The position numbers and the translations under genes were made by a program. From Firmicutes bacterium UBA2530 (GTDB lineage Bacteria > Bacillota > Clostridia > Tissierellales > Sedimentibacteraceae), in contig DDNC01000021.1 in the NCBI GenBank assembly GCA_002340985.1, positions 13,309-77,308 on the forward strand: a stretch of DNA of 64,000 bases, given 5' to 3'. Below, in pieces: positions 27,341 through 36,146 of the stretch; position 1 is the stretch's first letter; each line of letters starts with the position of its first letter. The notes under the pieces are model-generated. The model was given only the letters and a program-made list of their open reading frames with translations. It was not told where the DNA came from and did not search any database.

Positions 27341-28507
27341 ATGAAGATAACAGTAGCAGGATCAGGGTATGTAGGATTGTCCAATGCTATACTTTTAGCA
27401 CAACATAATGAAGTAATAGCATTGGATATTATTCAGGAAAGGATTGATATGATAAATAATGGGATATCACCTATTATTGACAAGGAAATAGAAGAACATT
27501 TAGCAACTAAGGAATTAAATTTAACTGGAACAACAGATAATTATATGGCATTTAAAGACGCTGAGTATGTAATAATATCAACTCCTACAAATTATGATCC
27601 AGATAAAAACTATTTTGATACAGGAACTGTGGAAGAGGTTGTAGCTAGTGTATTATCAATAAATCCTAATGCGGTAATGGTTATTAAATCTACAGTACCT
27701 GTAGGATATACAGTGAAAATTAAAGAAATGTTTGAAACTGATAATATAATTTTTTCACCGGAGTTTTTAAGGGAAGGAAAGGCCCTTTTTGATAATCTTT
27801 ATCCATCAAGAATTGTTGTTGGTGAACAGTCGGAAAGAGCGAAAGTATTTGCGGATCTTCTTTTAAATGGAGCTATTAAAAAAGATGTACCTGTACTTTT
27901 TACAAACTCAACAGAAGCTGAAGCTATAAAATTATTTGCCAATACATACCTTGCATTAAGAGTGGCATATTTTAATGAATTAGATTCATATGCAGAATTG
28001 AGAGGATTAAATACGAAGCAGATCATTGATGGTGTTTGTCTTGACCCAAGAATTGGAACTCATTACAATAACCCTTCATTTGGGTATGGTGGTTATTGTC
28101 TACCTAAGGATACTAAACAGCTGCTTGCTAATTATGCAGATGTGCCTCAAAATATTATGTCTGCCATTGTGGATGCAAACAGGACAAGAAAAGATCATAT
28201 TGCAGATATGATTATTAAAAGAAATCCTAAAATAGTTGGTATATACAGGTTAACAATGAAAACAGATTCGGATAATTTTAGACAATCAGCAATTCAGGGT
28301 GTCATGAAGCGTATTAAAGCTAAAGGTATTGAGGTTGTTGTGTATGAACCGGCTCTTAATACGGATAATTTTTATAATTCAAGGGTTATTAGGGATTTTA
28401 ATGAATTTAAAGACATATCGGATGTTATAGTGTCAAATCGACTATCTGATGATATTAAGGATGTAGCGGATAAAGTATATACAAGGGACATATATTGCAG
28501 AGATTAA
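27341..28507 (+). CDS. ugd: UDP-glucose 6-dehydrogenase family nucleotide-sugar dehydrogenase
   Basis: Oxidises UDP-glucose to UDP-glucuronate with two NAD. 388 residues, the short form of the family. The Rossmann motif [11 protein letters not shown] is at residues 5-15, with [44 protein letters not shown] and the catalytic cysteine in [15 protein letters not shown]. The next gene encodes a UDP-glucuronate epimerase, so the pair supplies UDP-GlcA and UDP-GalA for the polymer. Confidence 0.95.
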   Translation: MKITVAGSGYVGLSNAILLAQHNEVIALDIIQERIDMINNGISPIIDKEIEEHLATKELNLTGTTDNYMAFKDAEYVIISTPTNYDPDKNYFDTGTVEEVVASVLSINPNAVMVIKSTVPVGYTVKIKEMFETDNIIFSPEFLREGKALFDNLYPSRIVVGEQSERAKVFADLLLNGAIKKDVPVLFTNSTEAEAIKLFANTYLALRVAYFNELDSYAELRGLNTKQIIDGVCLDPRIGTHYNNPSFGYGGYCLPKDTKQLLANYADVPQNIMSAIVDANRTRKDHIADMIIKRNPKIVGIYRLTMKTDSDNFRQSAIQGVMKRIKAKGIEVVVYEPALNTDNFYNSRVIRDFNEFKDISDVIVSNRLSDDIKDVADKVYTRDIYCRD

Positions 28508-28527
28508 TAAAATCAGGAGAAAGATAG

Positions 28528-29571
28528 ATGAATTACAATGATTTGGATATAAGTAAAATATGTCTTATAACAGGGGCTGCTGGTTTTATCGGGTCCTTTT
28601 TATCAAAAAAATTATTGGAAAATGGTTGCAAAGTTATTGGTATTGATAATATAAATGATTATTATGATGTGAATCTTAAATATGTGCGATTAGAAATGCT
28701 AAAGCCATTTGAAAAGTTTATTTTTATTAAAGGCGATATATCTAATAAGGATATGATGATAAAGGTTTTTAAAGAATACAAGCCTAATATAGTTATAAAC
28801 TTAGCAGCTCAGGCGGGAGTAAGGTATTCTATTGATAATCCGGATGTGTACATACAAAGCAATATTATAGGTTTTTATAATATTCTTGAAGCTTGCAGGT
28901 ATAACCCGGTGGAACACTTAATTTATGCTTCTTCAAGCTCTGTTTATGGTTCTAATAAAAAGGTACCTTTTGAAGAAACGGATTTTGTTGATCATCCAGT
29001 GTCTTTATATGCAGCTACTAAAAAATCCAATGAATTAATGGCACATACTTACAGCCATTTGTATGATATCCCAGCCACAGGGTTAAGATTTTTTACAGTA
29101 TACGGGCCAATGGGCAGGCCGGATATGGCATACTTCGGATTTACAGATAAATATTTCAAAGGTGAACCCATTAGAATATTTAACGACGGCAATTTTGAAC
29201 ATGATCTTTATAGGGATTTTACTTTTATTGATGATATTGTAGAAGGAATTGTGAGATTGATGGGGAATCCACCGGTTAAGAAGGATGAACTTTCTGTGGC
29301 TGCTGCGCATCGAGTATTCAACATAGGTAATAATTCACCGGAAAAATTGATGATATTTATTGGAGTTTTGGAAGAATGTTTAAGTAGATCATTAGGCAGG
29401 GAAGTAATATTTGAAAAAATATTTGAACCCATGAAACCCGGAGATGTACCAGCTACATATGCATCAACTGATTTATTACAGGATGTGGTAGGGTTTAAGC
29501 CAGAAACATCAATTGAAGAAGGGCTGCAGAAGTTTACGGATTGGTATGTGGGGTATTATGGGGTGAAGTAA
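28528..29571 (+). CDS. UDP-glucuronate 4-epimerase-like NAD-dependent epimerase
   Basis: 347 residues. Extended SDR with ITGAAGFIGSFL at the N-terminus and the GAE/CapI-type stretch GIDNINDYYDVNLKYVRLE. NLAAQAGVRYSI, SSSSVYGSNKKVPF, the catalytic YAATKKSNEL and the loop FFTVYGPMGRPDMA further mark the UDP-glucuronate-specific subgroup. It follows ugd by 20 bases and should convert UDP-GlcA to UDP-GalA. It is the last clear gene of the polysaccharide locus. Confidence 0.94.
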   Translation: MNYNDLDISKICLITGAAGFIGSFLSKKLLENGCKVIGIDNINDYYDVNLKYVRLEMLKPFEKFIFIKGDISNKDMMIKVFKEYKPNIVINLAAQAGVRYSIDNPDVYIQSNIIGFYNILEACRYNPVEHLIYASSSSVYGSNKKVPFEETDFVDHPVSLYAATKKSNELMAHTYSHLYDIPATGLRFFTVYGPMGRPDMAYFGFTDKYFKGEPIRIFNDGNFEHDLYRDFTFIDDIVEGIVRLMGNPPVKKDELSVAAAHRVFNIGNNSPEKLMIFIGVLEECLSRSLGREVIFEKIFEPMKPGDVPATYASTDLLQDVVGFKPETSIEEGLQKFTDWYVGYYGVK

Positions 29572-29673
29572 GAAACGGCGAATTATGTTTTTTATTAATA
29601 TTACATTATAGTTAGGCAAACGCATACTTTAAGCAACATAAAAATAAATGATTTTAAAATATAGGGATATCTT

Positions 29674-30996
29674 ATGAATACAACAAAAAGTAGCATCTGC
29701 ACAAAAGTTAATATCAAACTTCATCGTACCTATGGCCAAATCCAAAGCTCAATCATGACATTTGGTATAAATAAGGGCTATTTTATTAGTGCAGGAATAG
29801 CATTATTATCAGTGGCTAAGGTTATTTATGAAGGATATTTGGGCGGATGGCAAAATATTAGTTATGATATTAATACGCTGTGGCCATTTATTCTTACTTT
29901 TATATCAGCAATATATGCTACTGTTTCTTCAATAGTTAATTATAGGTGTTGTTCTTATAAATTTAGTATTATACAGGACAATTATTATAAAGACAAAGTA
30001 ATAGACAAAATGCAGTTAAGTGAAAAACAAGTAGTTAATGGATATAGTGTTAAGTCTTTTTTTAACGGTGCAAATGAAGAAAAGTATGTGATGAGCGATG
30101 CCGTTAATGTTAAATTGATAGATGGTGGTCCGGGTATTAAAGTAAATAAATTGAGCTATAAGTTTCAATTAGCGGATGAAATTAAACAATATGTACCTAG
30201 TATTTTGAAACGTAATTTCATGAGTGACAAATTAATATTTAACGGCGAATTGGTCAGGATGGCAAGTGATTTATACTTGGATAGTGATTCGATTAACATT
30301 CAAAATGTGCTATATTTTGATGGTCAATGTACAAATGAAATAGTCTATAAGCAAATTAAGTCAAATTATTCTTTGAGTCCTCCATTTTTAGGGGACTGTA
30401 TGTTATTTGATAATGATAGCATTTTGTATGATTTGAATTTCAGTTCATGTGCAAATTATATTGGTGCTTCCACATTAGCCATAACGAAAGATAACTATAT
30501 TGTCATAGGACAGCAAGGTGTTTTTTCGAGGTCTAATGCTGGACGGTATGCTCCCTCCGGCTCCGGCTCCGTTAATTATAGTGATTTAAAATACAGTAAT
30601 AACTTTAATTCTCTTATCATTAATGCTATGGAAAGAGAATTTTGTGAAGAAAATTATTATAGCTTAGATAAGAGAGATAAAATCAGAACAATTGCTGTTG
30701 GTTATGTAAGATTATTAGAACGTGGAGGAAAGCCGGACTTTTTTGGAATTAGCTTTATAGATGAGTATTCATATAACCTAAAAAGCGGAATCAAACAATT
30801 AGAGTTAGGCCTTGTTGAAAACAATTTAATGTTACCGGTTAAGGATGGATTAGGAATAGGACAAACCCTTATGAGCTTTTGCAATGAAAACATAAATGAA
30901 AGGAAGATATCTATTCAATTAATGATAATAGCAGAAATACTGTTGAAGTATGAAGATAGGATAGTAGAAATGTTGAGTGGATTGAAAGAGAAATAG
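29674..30996 (+). CDS. Membrane-anchored Nudix-like protein of unknown role
   Basis: 440 residues. Two predicted membrane helices near the N-terminus (about 34-55 and 70-92) are followed by a long soluble region. In it, GRYAPSGSGSV and, some 20 residues later, AMEREFCEENYYSL (about 315-328) match the Nudix loop and the REXXEE helix. Nudix enzymes hydrolyse nucleoside diphosphate derivatives. The first glutamate of the canonical box is not obvious, so activity is uncertain. GGCTCC is repeated three times in the glycine-serine loop. It has its own leader after the polysaccharide locus. A two-helix anchor on a nucleotide-acting domain recalls membrane effectors of conflict systems, but that is speculation. 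Confidence 0.6.
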   Translation: MNTTKSSICTKVNIKLHRTYGQIQSSIMTFGINKGYFISAGIALLSVAKVIYEGYLGGWQNISYDINTLWPFILTFISAIYATVSSIVNYRCCSYKFSIIQDNYYKDKVIDKMQLSEKQVVNGYSVKSFFNGANEEKYVMSDAVNVKLIDGGPGIKVNKLSYKFQLADEIKQYVPSILKRNFMSDKLIFNGELVRMASDLYLDSDSINIQNVLYFDGQCTNEIVYKQIKSNYSLSPPFLGDCMLFDNDSILYDLNFSSCANYIGASTLAITKDNYIVIGQQGVFSRSNAGRYAPSGSGSVNYSDLKYSNNFNSLIINAMEREFCEENYYSLDKRDKIRTIAVGYVRLLERGGKPDFFGISFIDEYSYNLKSGIKQLELGLVENNLMLPVKDGLGIGQTLMSFCNENINERKISIQLMIIAEILLKYEDRIVEMLSGLKEK

Positions 30997-31375
30997 TAAG
31001 CAGTGCGCATATCTACCGTATAAATATTAATGCGAAAAACCGTATAAAAATCGATTTTTTTTAACGCAAGTCCTTTTGGTAAAAACATGTATATTTCAAT
31101 CAAAAATCTTCGCCTAAACTAAGGTTATCTGTATTTTTAAAAGATAAAGCAGAGAATGTCGTAAGTTGTGTAAAGCATTTTTGCATAATTATTTTTTTTT
31201 TTTTTTTCGCTGGCGCAAGTATCTATATATACACTATATAGCATAAGCAGCGGATTATTACGGATATATAATGGATTAAATTCTATTTTCGCGCACTTAT
31301 GCCTTAATGAATGATGTAAATATGCTAAAGCTGAGGTTTGTGTACTAATGAATTGTGACGGAGAGAGGTAAGCAT
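30997..31375. other. 379-base gap with a T16 run and no gene
   Basis: No coding frame is convincing. A T16 homopolymer occupies 31192-31207 and is followed by CGCTGGCGCAAG, the approximate reverse complement of a segment in the LytTR-flanking repeat (near 49966-49978). TATATACACTATATAGCA and GCGCACTTATGCCTTAATGA further right resemble segments at 50080-50180. A sigma-A promoter for the sigma-54 activator was not identified with confidence. Confidence 0.4.
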
Positions 31376-33295
31376 ATGGAAAACAGAATTATAGCGATTT
31401 TACCTAATAGCAGACTTAAGGATAAGCTTGTTGCTGTGCAGGAACGATTGGGAGTATATTTTCCTATTTACCAGATGCAGACGGAGGATGCCGTACAGCT
31501 GGCGAAGGAAAAGGTAAGTAATGGTGCTAAGGTTATAATCAGCAGAGGTATGACGGCAAATTATTTGAGAACTAATCTGGATGTTCCGGTGGTTGAAATC
31601 AAGTATGATTTTTTTCATTTTGCATATGCTTTGCGAAAGGCTTTGAGCATAACGAATGAAGTAGCAATCATTGGCTTTATAGATGCTTATAGATTGGCTA
31701 AACGTGCGGTGGAGTTTGTGCAGGGTGAGGGAGAAAAAGTTCATGTGGTCATTCTGCCAGATGGAAGTCAGATTGAAGATAATATTAACAGCCTTAGCGA
31801 AATAGGAATTAAAACCTTTGTGGGAGGAAACTTAGTTGTTTCAACCGCTAAGAGAAAGGGGTACAACTGTGTGTTGGTGGAGGCTGACGAAAGGGTTGTT
31901 GAAGAGGCAATAATCAATGCCCAATATGAGCTGCGCATACATATTGAACAGGAAGAAAAGGTAGAATTAATTCAATCAATTATAAGCAGCACTTCAAATG
32001 GGATATTTGCATTAAACAGAAACTGGGATATTGTTGCTGCAAATCCTATAGCCTTAAAATATTTGCAAATAAAAGGAACAAGGCAATATGGAGAAGCGAT
32101 TAGAGAATTGTTCAAGGATTCTCAAATAATCCAAACCATAGAGACGGGTGAACACGTAACAGGAGACTTAATTACGCTGGGTGATTATGAAATAGTAATG
32201 AATTCTTCGCCGATTGTGGTGGAGAAGGAATTAAGGGGTGCTGTAATAATGATGCAGGAAACAAGTCATATTAAGGATCTCGATTTTAAAATCAGAAAGA
32301 AACAAATGTACAAGGGTCATGTAGCGCGAAAGACATTTGATGATATTATTGGCGAGAGCTCTGCAATTAAGCTTTGCAAGAAAAAGGCTATTCAATATGC
32401 GAAGGTTGACAGCACGATTTTGATACAGGGAAGTACCGGAACGGGAAAAGAAATTTTTGCACAGAGTATACATAATGCAAGCCTGCGTGCCTCAAAACCT
32501 TTTGTGGCGATAAATTGTGCCGCTTTGCCGCCCAGCCTTTTGGAAAGTGAACTGTTCGGATATGTAAAAGGTGCCTTCAGCGGTGCCAATAGTGAAGGGA
32601 AGGCCGGAATATTTGAAATCGCTCATACGGGCACAATTTTTCTGGATGAGATAAGTGAAGCTTCACTTGATGTACAAGCCAGACTTTTGAGGGTTATTCA
32701 GGAAAAGGAAATAACACGAATTGGTGATGATAAGGTCATACCTGTTGATGTGCGAATTCTGACTGCAACAAATCGGGACCTGCTGCAGGAAATATCCAAT
32801 AAAAAATTCAGAGAAGACCTATTTTATAGATTGAGTGTTCTTGAATTGAAATTGCCTGCTCTTTCAGAACGAAAGGATGATATACCTGTACTGGCAAAGC
32901 ATATAGCAAAAGAAATCAGCAGCAGAATGTGTTTGAAGAAGGTTCATGTTACTTCAGATGCAATTAAGGTGCTTGAAAGTATTCCGTTGGAGGGAAATGT
33001 AAGACAGCTATCTAATATTATAGAGAGGGCACTTGTTATTTCAAATTTCACGGTAGTTGATGAAGACTGTGTCATAGAAGCAGTGGGATTAAACAGAAAT
33101 AATCAAAATGTACAGGAATGTAAGATTGAAAATATATTTGAAAATGCAACATTGGAAGACATGGAGAGAATATTGATAAAAAGAGCGTTAGAAGATAGCA
33201 AAGGAAACAGGCAAGCGGCAGCTGATAAATTGGGAATAAGTTTATCAACTTTGTGGAGAAGACTTAAGGAAATGGGAATGACAATGTCAAATTGA
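31376..33295 (+). CDS. PrpR-type sigma-54-dependent transcriptional activator
   Basis: 639 residues from ATG 31376, which has GAGAGAGG seven to eight bases upstream. An N-terminal PrpR_N-like sensor (about 1-175, with SRGMTANYLR) precedes a PAS domain (about 195-290, SSTSNGIFALNRNWDIVAANP). The AAA domain (about 315-545) carries Walker A GSTGTGKE, the sigma-54 contact loop GAFSGA (GAFTGA in most), Walker B IFLDEIS and an arginine-rich FREDLFYRLSV. A Fis-type helix-turn-helix closes it (NRQAAADKLGISLSTLWRR). It activates by contacting sigma-54 polymerase; the target is almost certainly the promoter just downstream. Confidence 0.95.
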   Translation: MENRIIAILPNSRLKDKLVAVQERLGVYFPIYQMQTEDAVQLAKEKVSNGAKVIISRGMTANYLRTNLDVPVVEIKYDFFHFAYALRKALSITNEVAIIGFIDAYRLAKRAVEFVQGEGEKVHVVILPDGSQIEDNINSLSEIGIKTFVGGNLVVSTAKRKGYNCVLVEADERVVEEAIINAQYELRIHIEQEEKVELIQSIISSTSNGIFALNRNWDIVAANPIALKYLQIKGTRQYGEAIRELFKDSQIIQTIETGEHVTGDLITLGDYEIVMNSSPIVVEKELRGAVIMMQETSHIKDLDFKIRKKQMYKGHVARKTFDDIIGESSAIKLCKKKAIQYAKVDSTILIQGSTGTGKEIFAQSIHNASLRASKPFVAINCAALPPSLLESELFGYVKGAFSGANSEGKAGIFEIAHTGTIFLDEISEASLDVQARLLRVIQEKEITRIGDDKVIPVDVRILTATNRDLLQEISNKKFREDLFYRLSVLELKLPALSERKDDIPVLAKHIAKEISSRMCLKKVHVTSDAIKVLESIPLEGNVRQLSNIIERALVISNFTVVDEDCVIEAVGLNRNNQNVQECKIENIFENATLEDMERILIKRALEDSKGNRQAAADKLGISLSTLWRRLKEMGMTMSN

Positions 33296-33328
33296 CCATG
33301 TCATTTTGAAAGAGTACGTCATTTTGAC
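33286..33328. promoter_or_regulatory. Three GTCA-type sites, candidate upstream activator sites
   Basis: GTCAAATTGAC (33286-33296, a perfect palindrome), GTCATTTTGAA (33300-33310) and GTCATTTTGAC (33318-33328) are three versions of one 11-base motif. They lie 77-120 bases upstream of the -24 element, the usual distance for enhancer sites of sigma-54 activators. They overlap the end of the activator gene and its terminator. Confidence 0.5.
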
Positions 33329-33350
33329 ATACTCTTATTTTTTTTATTTT
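33310..33350 (+). terminator. Rho-independent terminator after the activator gene
   Basis: Twelve-base arms AAGAGTACGTCA (33310-33321) and TGACATACTCTT (33325-33336) pair with one mismatch around a 3-base loop. A nearly unbroken T run continues to 33350. It separates the activator from the operon it controls. Confidence 0.8.
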
Positions 33351-33404
33351 AATCGTGAGTAGTAACTACCGCTGAATAATAACGTTTTCTGTTTTTTTTA
33401 TTTT

Positions 33405-33420
33405 TGGCATGCAAATTGCT
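33405..33420 (+). promoter_or_regulatory. Sigma-54 (-24/-12) promoter of the tricarboxylate operon
   Basis: TGGCATG-CAAA-TTGCT matches the sigma-54 consensus TGGCAC-N5-TTGCW. The invariant GG (33406-33407) and GC (33418-33419) are exactly 10 bases apart. The transcription start would fall near 33431, about 30 bases before the first start codon. An encoded sigma-54 activator sits directly upstream. Confidence 0.85.
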
Positions 33421-33460
33421 TATTAATAGATATAAGTCAAGAAAGGAGACAAGATTTATA

Positions 33461-34441
33461 TTGAATACTATTACATTAGCAGGGCTGTATCCTGAAGAAG
33501 CATATGAATTAATTCAAGACAAACTCCCGGAAAATTTTAATATAAGGTTTGCCAAAAGTCAGGAAGAGTTAAATGCACTGGAAGATTTGGAGTTTGTAAT
33601 TTTGAGAACGTTGAAGATTGATGGTAAATTAATTGAATCAAATCCAAAATTAAAGCTTATACAACGATGGGGTGCAGGATTTGACACGGTGGATATAGAG
33701 GCGGCGGGAACAATGAATATTCCCGTAGCTGTAGCTTCGGGAGTCAACAGCTGTGCAGTTGCGGAGCATGCTATTTTACTAATGCTTGCCACCTATAGAA
33801 ATTTAATTCCTCTAAACATAAATACAAAGAAAGGAATATGGGACAGAAGCACTTATTCATCAAGTTCATACACAATTGATGGAAAAAGAGTTGGGCTATT
33901 AGGGCTGGGAGCAATAGGGAAAATGGTTGCGAAAAAAGTCAGCGCATTAGGTGCGGATGTTCAGTACTATGATATTTTCAGGCTGCATGAAGAAAAAGAG
34001 AATGAATTAAATATAAGTTATGTGGATTTTGAAACGTTGTTGAAAACAAGTGACATAATCAGCATTCATTTGCCGCTTACAGAAGGCACAAAGAACTTAA
34101 TTAATGAAGAAGCATTTAAAAAAATGAAACCAACTTCAATTATTATCAACACTTCAAGAGGTGAAATAATTGATGAAAATTATCTTGCTGAGGCATTGAG
34201 GTCAAAATTAATCATGGGAGCAGCTTTAGACAGTTTTTCAGAAGAGCCATACCCTTCTGATGGAATATTGAATTCTATAGATAACTTGATTATGACACCT
34301 CATATAGGAGGAACGGTTGTAGATCTTACAAGACCCATGGTAGAAAAAGTGTTAGGCAATATAGACAGGGTACATAAAGGGATGCCGCTTTCCAAGGTTG
34401 ATTTTGTGAACTCTAAATTATGCACATATCCTGTTGAATGA
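33461..34441 (+). CDS. D-isomer-specific 2-hydroxyacid dehydrogenase
   Basis: NAD-dependent reductase/dehydrogenase of 2-oxo and D-2-hydroxy acids. The TTG at 33461 is preferred: GAAAGGAGA lies 11 bases upstream and the start follows the sigma-54 initiation point. An upstream frame opening at 33404 would start inside the promoter. About 326 residues with GLGAIGKMVAKKV as cofactor motif, SCAVAEHAILLML, the catalytic Arg in NTSRGEIIDE, and the His in TPHIGG. First gene of the catabolic operon; its acid substrate is unknown. Confidence 0.88.
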   Translation: MNTITLAGLYPEEAYELIQDKLPENFNIRFAKSQEELNALEDLEFVILRTLKIDGKLIESNPKLKLIQRWGAGFDTVDIEAAGTMNIPVAVASGVNSCAVAEHAILLMLATYRNLIPLNINTKKGIWDRSTYSSSSYTIDGKRVGLLGLGAIGKMVAKKVSALGADVQYYDIFRLHEEKENELNISYVDFETLLKTSDIISIHLPLTEGTKNLINEEAFKKMKPTSIIINTSRGEIIDENYLAEALRSKLIMGAALDSFSEEPYPSDGILNSIDNLIMTPHIGGTVVDLTRPMVEKVLGNIDRVHKGMPLSKVDFVNSKLCTYPVE

Positions 34442-34456
34442 TAAGGGAGGATTAAT

Positions 34457-35605
34457 ATGGACAGAAATTGTGTTACATATAGCTGTTCCATCATAAGAGG
34501 TGGTACAAGCAAGGGGTTGTTTTTAAGCGAAAACGAACTGCCGTCTGCAGGCGAATTAAGAGACAAGATTATATTAAGGCTGTTGGGCAGCCCTGACTTA
34601 AGGCAGATTGACGGATTAGGAGGAGCAAATTCCCTGACAAGTAAAATATGTATAATTGGTCCGTCGGAAAGAGAAGATGCAGATGTGGATTATACTTTTG
34701 GGCAGGTGTCGGTAGACAAGGCAAAAATAGACTGGCAGGGCAATTGCGGAAATTTGACATCGGCAGTTGGGCTGTTTGCGGTGAACAACAATTATGTTAA
34801 GGCTAAAGAGCCATTAACCAAGGTGAGAGTATTCAACACAAATACATCCAAGCTAATACACGTCAATGTCCAGGTAAAGGACGGATATGTACAAACGGCC
34901 GGTGAATTTTCAATACCGGGTGTTCCCGGAACAGGGGCAAGGATTAAAGTTGATTTTTTAGATCCTGCCGGAGGTGTTACCGGAAAGCTGCTGCCAACCG
35001 GAAATCCTAAGGATATTATAGACCTGGGACCTAAAGGTAAATTTACCATTTCAATTGTAGACGCTGTAACGCCGGTGGTTTATTTGAAGGCAGAGGAATT
35101 AGGATTGAATGGTACGGAGCTTCCCACGGAAATTGAGAATATGCCACATGTGCTGGCATTGATGGAAGAATTGCGTTCTGAGGCTGCAGAATTATCCGGA
35201 ATTGTAAAAGATAAAAAGGATGCCACTTCAAAGAGCCCTGCGTTTCCCAAAGTGGGATTTATAACTAAATCTAAGGATTATGTTAATCCTGAAGGAAAAT
35301 TAATTAAAGCTGAGGAAATTGACTTGGTGGCACGTCTGGGATCAATGCAAAAAATGCATCGGGCTTACATGATTGGCGGTGCAGTCAGTACAGGGGCAGC
35401 TGCTAAAATACCGGGAACAATAATTTGGGATGTTTTAAACGAAGATGCAAAAAATAATGCTCTCTTAGCCATTGGGCAGCCGTATGGTCCGATGGAAATT
35501 GAAATAACAAGCGAAGGCAGCAATATTTCTAAGGTAAGTGTTGATCGCACTGCAAGGGTTTTAATGGATGGATTGGCGTATATTCCAACTGAAACCTTGT
35601 GTTAA
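34457..35605 (+). CDS. PrpF-family isomerase (methylitaconate/aconitate/oxalomesaconate isomerase type)
   Basis: 382 residues, two-domain diaminopimelate-epimerase-like fold. Landmarks are IIRGGTSKGLFL at the start, DGLGGANSLTSK, the cysteine-bearing WQGNCGNLTSAVGLF and RTARVLMDGLAYIP at the end. Family members move double bonds in unsaturated di- and tricarboxylates: 3-methylitaconate, trans-aconitate or 4-oxalomesaconate. An aconitase-family hydratase in the same operon would act on the isomer formed. The exact substrate cannot be read from sequence. Confidence 0.88.
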   Translation: MDRNCVTYSCSIIRGGTSKGLFLSENELPSAGELRDKIILRLLGSPDLRQIDGLGGANSLTSKICIIGPSEREDADVDYTFGQVSVDKAKIDWQGNCGNLTSAVGLFAVNNNYVKAKEPLTKVRVFNTNTSKLIHVNVQVKDGYVQTAGEFSIPGVPGTGARIKVDFLDPAGGVTGKLLPTGNPKDIIDLGPKGKFTISIVDAVTPVVYLKAEELGLNGTELPTEIENMPHVLALMEELRSEAAELSGIVKDKKDATSKSPAFPKVGFITKSKDYVNPEGKLIKAEEIDLVARLGSMQKMHRAYMIGGAVSTGAAAKIPGTIIWDVLNEDAKNNALLAIGQPYGPMEIEITSEGSNISKVSVDRTARVLMDGLAYIPTETLC

Positions 35606-35633
35606 TAAAAATATGGAAAGGAAGCGGTGAAGT

Positions 35634-36128
35634 ATGGAAAGAAAGTATAGCGATTTAAGATCGGGTTTGGTAATCGTCGCATTGTCTTTATTAACTTATA
35701 TTTGGATTATCCCGACACAGATTAAGAGAAAGGCTAATGTAGATATGGGACCGGATTTTTTTCCAAAGCTTATGGTTCTAATAATTGGCATATGCGGGTT
35801 GGTGCTATTTGTTCAAAGTGCATACAGCCTTTACAAGGACGGCAGCTTAAAGCTGGATGTCCTAAAGGATAAAAAATACAGAATGAATTTAAAAGAATAC
35901 AAGATACACATAATATTTTTGATATCCGCTGTTGTGTACCTAATTATTATGCCTTTCACAGGCTTTGTAATAAGCAGCATTTTGTTTTTAATATTCTTGC
36001 TGATGTATTTTGGTCATTCAAAAATAGTATGGTGTATATTTTTATCAATAGTCTATGTAACCGCTGTGTATTTAATATTTTTAAAGGTTTTCAAAATACG
36101 TTTCCCGATTGGTCCTTTGGGATTCTAA
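35634..36128 (+). CDS. tctB: Tripartite tricarboxylate transporter small membrane subunit
   Basis: 164 residues with about four predicted membrane helices, the TctB pattern: an initial hydrophobic helix, DMGPDFFPKLMVLIIGICGL, then two hydrophobic hairpins. It pairs with TctA in the cytoplasmic membrane. Gene order tctB-tctA-tctC with tight spacing supports the call. The energy source for the family is the ion gradient. Confidence 0.88.
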   Translation: MERKYSDLRSGLVIVALSLLTYIWIIPTQIKRKANVDMGPDFFPKLMVLIIGICGLVLFVQSAYSLYKDGSLKLDVLKDKKYRMNLKEYKIHIIFLISAVVYLIIMPFTGFVISSILFLIFLLMYFGHSKIVWCIFLSIVYVTAVYLIFLKVFKIRFPIGPLGF

Positions 36129-36146
36129 GAGAGTGGAGGTGAAGAA

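Noticed and set aside
31192..31207. T16 run as a terminator
   Set aside because: No GC-rich stem precedes it on either strand.
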